A DNA stretch of 9,551 bases from positions 1 to 9,551 of the forward strand of contig JAJYSW010000119.1 of assembly GCA_021793335.1 (NCBI GenBank). The letters are read 5' to 3'. Shown piece after piece: positions 6,693 to 9,551 of the stretch. Both the position numbers and the translations under genes were made by a program. Each line of letters starts with the position of its first letter. The first letter of the stretch is position 1. The notes under the pieces are model-generated. The model ran no database searches, was not told the DNA's origin, and was given only the letters and a program-made list of their open reading frames with translations. The DNA is from Actinomycetes bacterium. GTDB lineage: Bacteria > Actinomycetota > Actinomycetes > Mycobacteriales > Micromonosporaceae.

Positions 6693-6698
6693 TATATC
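6693..6698 (+). promoter_or_regulatory. Possible -10 box of the cellulase promoter
   Basis: TATATC is the only AT-rich hexamer between rsmB and the cellulase and sits 4 bp after the operator. A start near 6705 would leave a leader of about 50 nt that includes the ribosome site at 6741. The -35 region has no good match, as expected if activation or derepression sets the output. Confidence 0.4.
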
Positions 6699-6740
6699 GA
6701 TGAACGTGAATTTCACCGTCTGTGCCGGTGAGTCGACCAC

Positions 6741-6747
6741 GAAGGGG
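6741..6747 (+). promoter_or_regulatory. Ribosome-binding site deciding the cellulase start
   Basis: GAAGGGG is 6 bp before ATG 6754. It supports that start over the in-frame ATG at 6700, which overlaps the promoter and lacks a ribosome site. Confidence 0.75.
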
Positions 6748-6753
6748 CAACCC

Positions 6754-8091
6754 ATGCAACGAAGAAAGAGGCTCGCGGCGATCGCCGCGACGGCGGGAGC
6801 CGCCGGCCTGGCCGCGGCCACCGCGCTCCTGCTGGCGCCGACGGCGTCCGCCCAAGGCGAGAGCCTGTGGGTGAATCCCGAAACCCAGGCGGCCGAATGG
6901 GCCGCCGAGAACCCGAACGACCACAGGGCCGCCATGATCGGCGAGCGCATCGGCGACACTCCGGCCGGCACCTGGTTCACTCAGCACAACCCCGCCACGA
7001 TCCAAAGCGAGGTCGCCTCGGTCGTGGCCGCCGCCGCAGCCGACGGCGCCGCGCCGATCCTGGTCGTCTATAACATCCCCGACCGCGACTGCGGCGGCCA
7101 TTCCGGCGGTGGCGCTCCCAGCCACGAGGCATACCGCGACTGGGTCGACCAGTTCGCCGCCGGACTGTCGGGCCCCGCCTACATCGTCGTCGAACCCGAC
7201 ACCCTCCCGCACAACTGCGCCGACCAGAACCAGCGCCAGCAGATCAACCAGTCGCTGACCCACGCGGTCCAGGCCCTCAAGTCCGCCTCCTCGCAGGCCC
7301 GCGTCTACATCGACATCGGCAACTCCGCCTGGCTCGAACCCGGCGAGGCGGCCGGCCGTCTCCAGAGCGCCGGCATCCAGCACGCCGACGGCTTCGCGAT
7401 CAACGTCTCCAACTACCGCACCACCCAGGAGGCGACCGACTACGCGCACCAGATCCAGAACATCGTCGGCTCCGACAAGGGAGCGGTGATCGACACCAGC
7501 CGCAACGGCAACGGGCCGCTGGACCCGCCCGACCCCAATGACTGGTGCGACCCGCCCGGCCGCGCCATCGGCGACCACCCGACCACCTCGACCGGCGTGC
7601 ACGGCATCGACGCCTACCTGTGGGTCAAGCTCCCCGGCGAGGCCGACGGCTGCGCTGGAGCAGCCGGCCAGTTCATCCCCGACCTGGCCTACGACCTGGC
7701 CCAGGCCGCCGGCCCCGACTGGCCCGGCGACCTCCCGGTCGACCCGACCACCGACCCCGGCGACCCGACCACCGAGCCCGACCCTCAGCCGGGCACCGGC
7801 GACTGCACCGCCGAGATCGTCGTCACCAATGACTGGGGCTCGGGCTGGCAGGGCGATGTGCACATCACCGCCGGCGACGCGTCCCTCAACGGCTGGACCC
7901 TCACCTGGACTTGGGACAGCGGCCAGACCGTCTCCAGCTCCTGGAACGTCGACCTCTCCCAGACGGGCTCGTCTGTGACCGCCTCGGACGTCGGCTGGAA
8001 CGGCTCCATCGCCTCCGGCCAGTCGCAGAACGCCTTCGGGTTCATCGCGGACGGCTCCAGCTCCACCCCGACCGTGGAGTGCAGCGCCTGA
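6754..8091 (+). CDS. Secreted GH6 cellulase (probable endo-1,4-beta-glucanase) with C-terminal CBM2
   Basis: The 445-residue secreted enzyme should hydrolyse beta-1,4 bonds of cellulose with inversion. Residues 1-33 are a signal peptide: MQRRKR, a long Ala/Leu core, then cleavage after ASA. The basic start has adjacent arginines, but I see no clear Tat motif. The GH6 domain spans about 36-322. Conserved aspartates are D112 in RDC, D149 in VVEPD (probable acid), D187 in YIDIG and D298 in LPGEADG (probable base). Cysteines 113/155 and 265/300 fit the two GH6 disulfides. The compact domain suggests an endoglucanase rather than a cellobiohydrolase. A Pro/Thr/Asp linker (about 324-349) leads to a CBM2 (351-443) with terminal cysteines and likely surface tryptophans. 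ATG 6754 is preferred over 6700. No other glycan genes adjoin it. Confidence 0.95.
   Translation: MQRRKRLAAIAATAGAAGLAAATALLLAPTASAQGESLWVNPETQAAEWAAENPNDHRAAMIGERIGDTPAGTWFTQHNPATIQSEVASVVAAAAADGAAPILVVYNIPDRDCGGHSGGGAPSHEAYRDWVDQFAAGLSGPAYIVVEPDTLPHNCADQNQRQQINQSLTHAVQALKSASSQARVYIDIGNSAWLEPGEAAGRLQSAGIQHADGFAINVSNYRTTQEATDYAHQIQNIVGSDKGAVIDTSRNGNGPLDPPDPNDWCDPPGRAIGDHPTTSTGVHGIDAYLWVKLPGEADGCAGAAGQFIPDLAYDLAQAAGPDWPGDLPVDPTTDPGDPTTEPDPQPGTGDCTAEIVVTNDWGSGWQGDVHITAGDASLNGWTLTWTWDSGQTVSSSWNVDLSQTGSSVTASDVGWNGSIASGQSQNAFGFIADGSSSTPTVECSA
7741..7775 (+). repeat. Short tandem repeat in the cellulase linker
   Basis: GACCCGACCACCGA occurs at 7741-7754 and again at 7762-7775, a period of 21 bp or seven codons. 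It encodes the linker units DPTTDPG and DPTTEPD between the GH6 and CBM2 domains. In-frame repeat expansion or contraction would change linker length without disrupting either domain. Confidence 0.7.
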
Positions 8092-8111
8092 CCCACGCTT
8101 CACTTCACACC

Positions 8112-8189
8112 CGGTGTCCGGCCTGTGTCGCAGTCTTGGGACCTACACTGTCCGTGTGGCACAGATCGAAGCGGCACAGGCCGACACCG
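8112..8189. repeat. Long imperfect inverted repeat around the rpe start
   Basis: The arm 8112-8131 is complementary to 8171-8189: 18 Watson-Crick pairs and one G-T (G-U) pair, with a single unpaired C at 8118/8119. The 39-nt loop (8132-8170) holds the likely -10 box and the GTG start of rpe. The right arm lies within rpe codons. No T-run follows, so it is not a classic intrinsic terminator. Only a transcript reading through from the cellulase would contain both arms. One starting at 8156 would carry only the right arm. Confidence 0.7.
8144..8156 (+). promoter_or_regulatory. Probable -10 box and leaderless start of rpe
   Basis: TACACT (8144-8149) fits the actinobacterial TANNNT -10 box. It ends 6 bp before GTG 8156, the normal distance from -10 box to transcription start. 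No purine-rich ribosome site lies upstream of the GTG. Transcription starting at the GTG itself would give a leaderless mRNA, which is common in actinobacteria. A clear -35 box is not seen. Confidence 0.55.
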
Positions 8190-8842
8190 TCATCGCCCCG
8201 AGTCTGCTCGCGGCCGACTTCGCCCGCCTCGCCGAGGCGGCCGAGTCGGTCGACGGAGCCGTCGACTGGCTTCACGTCGACGTCATGGACAACCACTTCG
8301 TCCCCAACCTCACCCTCGGACCGCCCGTGGTCGCGTCCCTCAAAGCCGCCACCGACATCCCACTCGACTGTCACCTGATGATCGAGAACCCGGAGCGGTG
8401 GGCCGTCGGCTACGCCGAACTGGGCGCCTATAACGTCACCTTTCACGCCGAGGCCAGCGACGATCCCGTCGCCCTCGCCAAACGGCTGCGAGCCGCCGGG
8501 GCCAAGGCCGGGCTCGCCCTCGACCGCGACACGCCCGTCGAGGACTACCTCGACATGCTTCCCGAGTTCGACATGCTGCTCGTCATGACCATCAAGGCCG
8601 GTTTCGGCGGCCAGGACTTCATGCCCGAGCTGCTCGACAAAGTCCGCACCGCCCGCAGCCACGCCCGGTCCGGCCACCTCGAACTGCGCATCGAAGTCGA
8701 CGGCGGCATCGCCGAGGACACCATCGCCCAGGCCGCCGAGGCCGGGGCCGACTCATTCGTCGCCGGCACCGCCGTCTACGGCGCCGCCGACCCCGCCGAG
8801 GCATGTCGACGCCTGCGAGCCCGCGCCGACGCCGCCAGATGA
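8156..8842 (+). CDS. rpe: Ribulose-phosphate 3-epimerase
   Basis: The 228-residue TIM-barrel metalloenzyme interconverts ribulose 5-phosphate and xylulose 5-phosphate in the pentose phosphate pathway. Motifs in order: IAPSLLAADF (13-22), WLHVDVMDNHFVPN with His40 and Asp42 as metal and catalytic ligands, DCHLMIENP with His73, MTIKAGFGGQ (144-153), VDGGI with catalytic Asp182, and GTAVYGAADP in the phosphate-binding region. Length is normal. I chose GTG 8156 because conserved sequence starts soon after it and the -10 spacing suits a leaderless message. The in-frame GTG at 8114 would add 14 residues unlike the family and would overlap the promoter. The next gene follows after 7 bp, so they probably share a transcript. 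Confidence 0.95.
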   Translation: MAQIEAAQADTVIAPSLLAADFARLAEAAESVDGAVDWLHVDVMDNHFVPNLTLGPPVVASLKAATDIPLDCHLMIENPERWAVGYAELGAYNVTFHAEASDDPVALAKRLRAAGAKAGLALDRDTPVEDYLDMLPEFDMLLVMTIKAGFGGQDFMPELLDKVRTARSHARSGHLELRIEVDGGIAEDTIAQAAEAGADSFVAGTAVYGAADPAEACRRLRARADAAR

Positions 8843-8849
8843 GACCGCC

Positions 8850-9551
8850 ATGTCCGCCCCTCGCCAGTCTCCCGGCACCGCTCGCGCCGGAGTGAACCCC
8901 GCGCCCGAGACTCCTAAGGACCTGGTCCTCATAGCGGACTCCGATGCCGAGGTCGCCGAGTTCCTCGCCGGGCGGCTGCGCGCCGACGGCTTCGACACCG
9001 CGCTGGCTCGCGACGGCTACCAGACGCTGGCCGGGATCGCGCTGGGGCGACCGGGCATCGTGCTGCTGGAGGTCGACCTGCCGTTCATCGACGGCCTCGC
9101 CCTGACCAGGCAGCTGCGGTCCGACCCGGCCACGGCGAGCCTGCCGATCATCCTGGTGTGCGCCCGCCCCACCTCGGCCGATAAGATCGCCGGACTCAAG
9201 GCCGGCGCCGACGACTACGTCGCCAAGCCCTTCGATCCGGCCGAGGTCTCGGCCCGCATCGCCTCGGCGATCCGCCGCCACCGCGAGGTCCGCGAGTCTT
9301 CACCGCTGACCGGCATGCCCGGCAACGACCGCATTCTGCGTGAACTGACCTCCTGGATCAGTCGTGGCGACCCTTTCGCCTTGTGCTACATCGATATCGA
9401 CCATTTCAAGGCGGTCAACGACGTCTACGGTTTCGTACGCGGCGACGAATTCATCAGAGGTCTGGCCGCATGCGTCTACGCCGCGGCGGGCGACGCGGGC
9501 GCCGCCCCGGTCTTCCTCGGCCACGTCGGCGGCGACGATTTCACGATCCTG
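8850..9551 (+). CDS. Receiver-GGDEF protein with altered key residues (3' end outside window)
   Basis: The first 234 residues are present and the frame is still open at the window end. After a disordered ~22-residue start, a receiver domain covers about 24-145 and a GGDEF-type domain starts near 151 (PLTGMPGN, then YIDIDHFKAVND, then VGGDDFTIL). The receiver has Glu74 where the phosphorylated Asp should be (VLLEVDLP), Ser31 for the second acidic-pocket Asp (ADSD) and Cys104 for the switch Thr/Ser; Lys126 in AKPF is kept. The GGDEF signature reads GGDDF (227-231), with Asp for the catalytic Glu, and no RxxD inhibitory site precedes it. I recall related PLTGLPGN/GGDDF domains as a degenerate subgroup. 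It is probably a signalling protein that is neither phosphorylated normally nor a standard diguanylate cyclase. ATG 8850 follows rpe by 7 bp; GTG 8892 is an alternative start. Confidence 0.85.
   Translation, partial: MSAPRQSPGTARAGVNPAPETPKDLVLIADSDAEVAEFLAGRLRADGFDTALARDGYQTLAGIALGRPGIVLLEVDLPFIDGLALTRQLRSDPATASLPIILVCARPTSADKIAGLKAGADDYVAKPFDPAEVSARIASAIRRHREVRESSPLTGMPGNDRILRELTSWISRGDPFALCYIDIDHFKAVNDVYGFVRGDEFIRGLAACVYAAAGDAGAAPVFLGHVGGDDFTIL

Noticed and set aside
6700..6753. In-frame ATG at 6700 as the cellulase start
   Set aside because: It overlaps the probable promoter, has no ribosome site, and would put 18 residues before a complete signal peptide. ATG 6754 with GAAGGGG fits better.
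6427..8103. Long minus-strand ORFs, for example 6427-8103, 5003-6667, 4000-5343 and 2858-4225
   Set aside because: They lie opposite well-identified genes, show Gly/Arg/Asp/Val-rich low-complexity translations and carry no recognised motif. They are expected in GC-rich DNA.
8107..8117. ACACC-C-GGTGT palindrome upstream of rpe as a separate operator
   Set aside because: It is short and its right half is part of the larger inverted repeat at 8112-8189, which explains it better.
8114..8155. In-frame GTG at 8114 as the rpe start
   Set aside because: It lies in the left arm of the inverted repeat and before the -10 box, and the added residues do not resemble the epimerase N-terminus.
9438..9452. 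RGDEF (residues 197-201) in the last gene as the cyclase active site
   Set aside because: By position it is the conserved GxxxGDxxx segment following the FKAVND motif. The true signature position is GGDDF, about 27 residues later.
1..9551. tRNA, rRNA, CRISPR array, insertion sequence, integrase or attachment site
   Set aside because: I found no repeat array, transposase-like protein, terminal inverted repeats or RNA gene in the window by reading.

Overview
This is a high-GC window with GC-rich third codon positions. GTG and TTG starts are frequent, and many genes overlap by 4 bp (ATGA/GTGA). This suggests an actinobacterium. The def-fmt-rsmB-rpe series next to a GH6-CBM2 cellulase fits a soil actinomycete, possibly from the Glycomycetales/Micromonosporales side, but the genus is a guess. 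All genes I can support lie on the + strand; the long minus-strand frames are shadows of GC-rich coding sequence.

Layout. (1) 1-261: no recognised gene until a probable promoter/operator with repeated GGTTCA/TGAACC half-sites at 174-218. (2) 262-2928: a tight four-gene operon of a YtrA-type GntR repressor, an ABC ATPase and two paralogous six-TM permease subunits, i.e. a self-regulated ABC transporter of unknown substrate. (3) 2929-3124: a gap holding a doubtful small one-TM ORF. (4) 3125-6628: a translation operon with two tandem peptide deformylases (both TTG-started), methionyl-tRNA formyltransferase, a doubtful 40-codon ORF that overlaps both neighbours by GTGA, and the 16S rRNA m5C967 methyltransferase RsmB. 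(5) 6629-8091: a secreted GH6 cellulase with a CBM2, preceded by a perfect 14-bp LacI-family (CebR/CelR-like) palindrome. (6) 8092-9551: ribulose-5-phosphate 3-epimerase with a probable leaderless GTG start inside a long imperfect inverted repeat, then the 5' part of a receiver-GGDEF protein whose key residues are altered in both domains. That gene runs off the window.

How the parts fit. fmt adds the formyl group to initiator Met-tRNA and the two deformylases remove it from nascent proteins, so both halves of the cycle share one operon, with rsmB serving the ribosome. The cellulase looks like an independently controlled catabolic gene set between housekeeping genes. rpe appears to be restarted from its own promoter and is close-coupled to the degenerate GGDEF gene.

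I see no wholly new multi-gene system. The observations most worth following are the non-canonical receiver-GGDEF protein, the inverted repeat around the rpe start, the cellulase operator, the duplicated deformylases and the two small ORFs.
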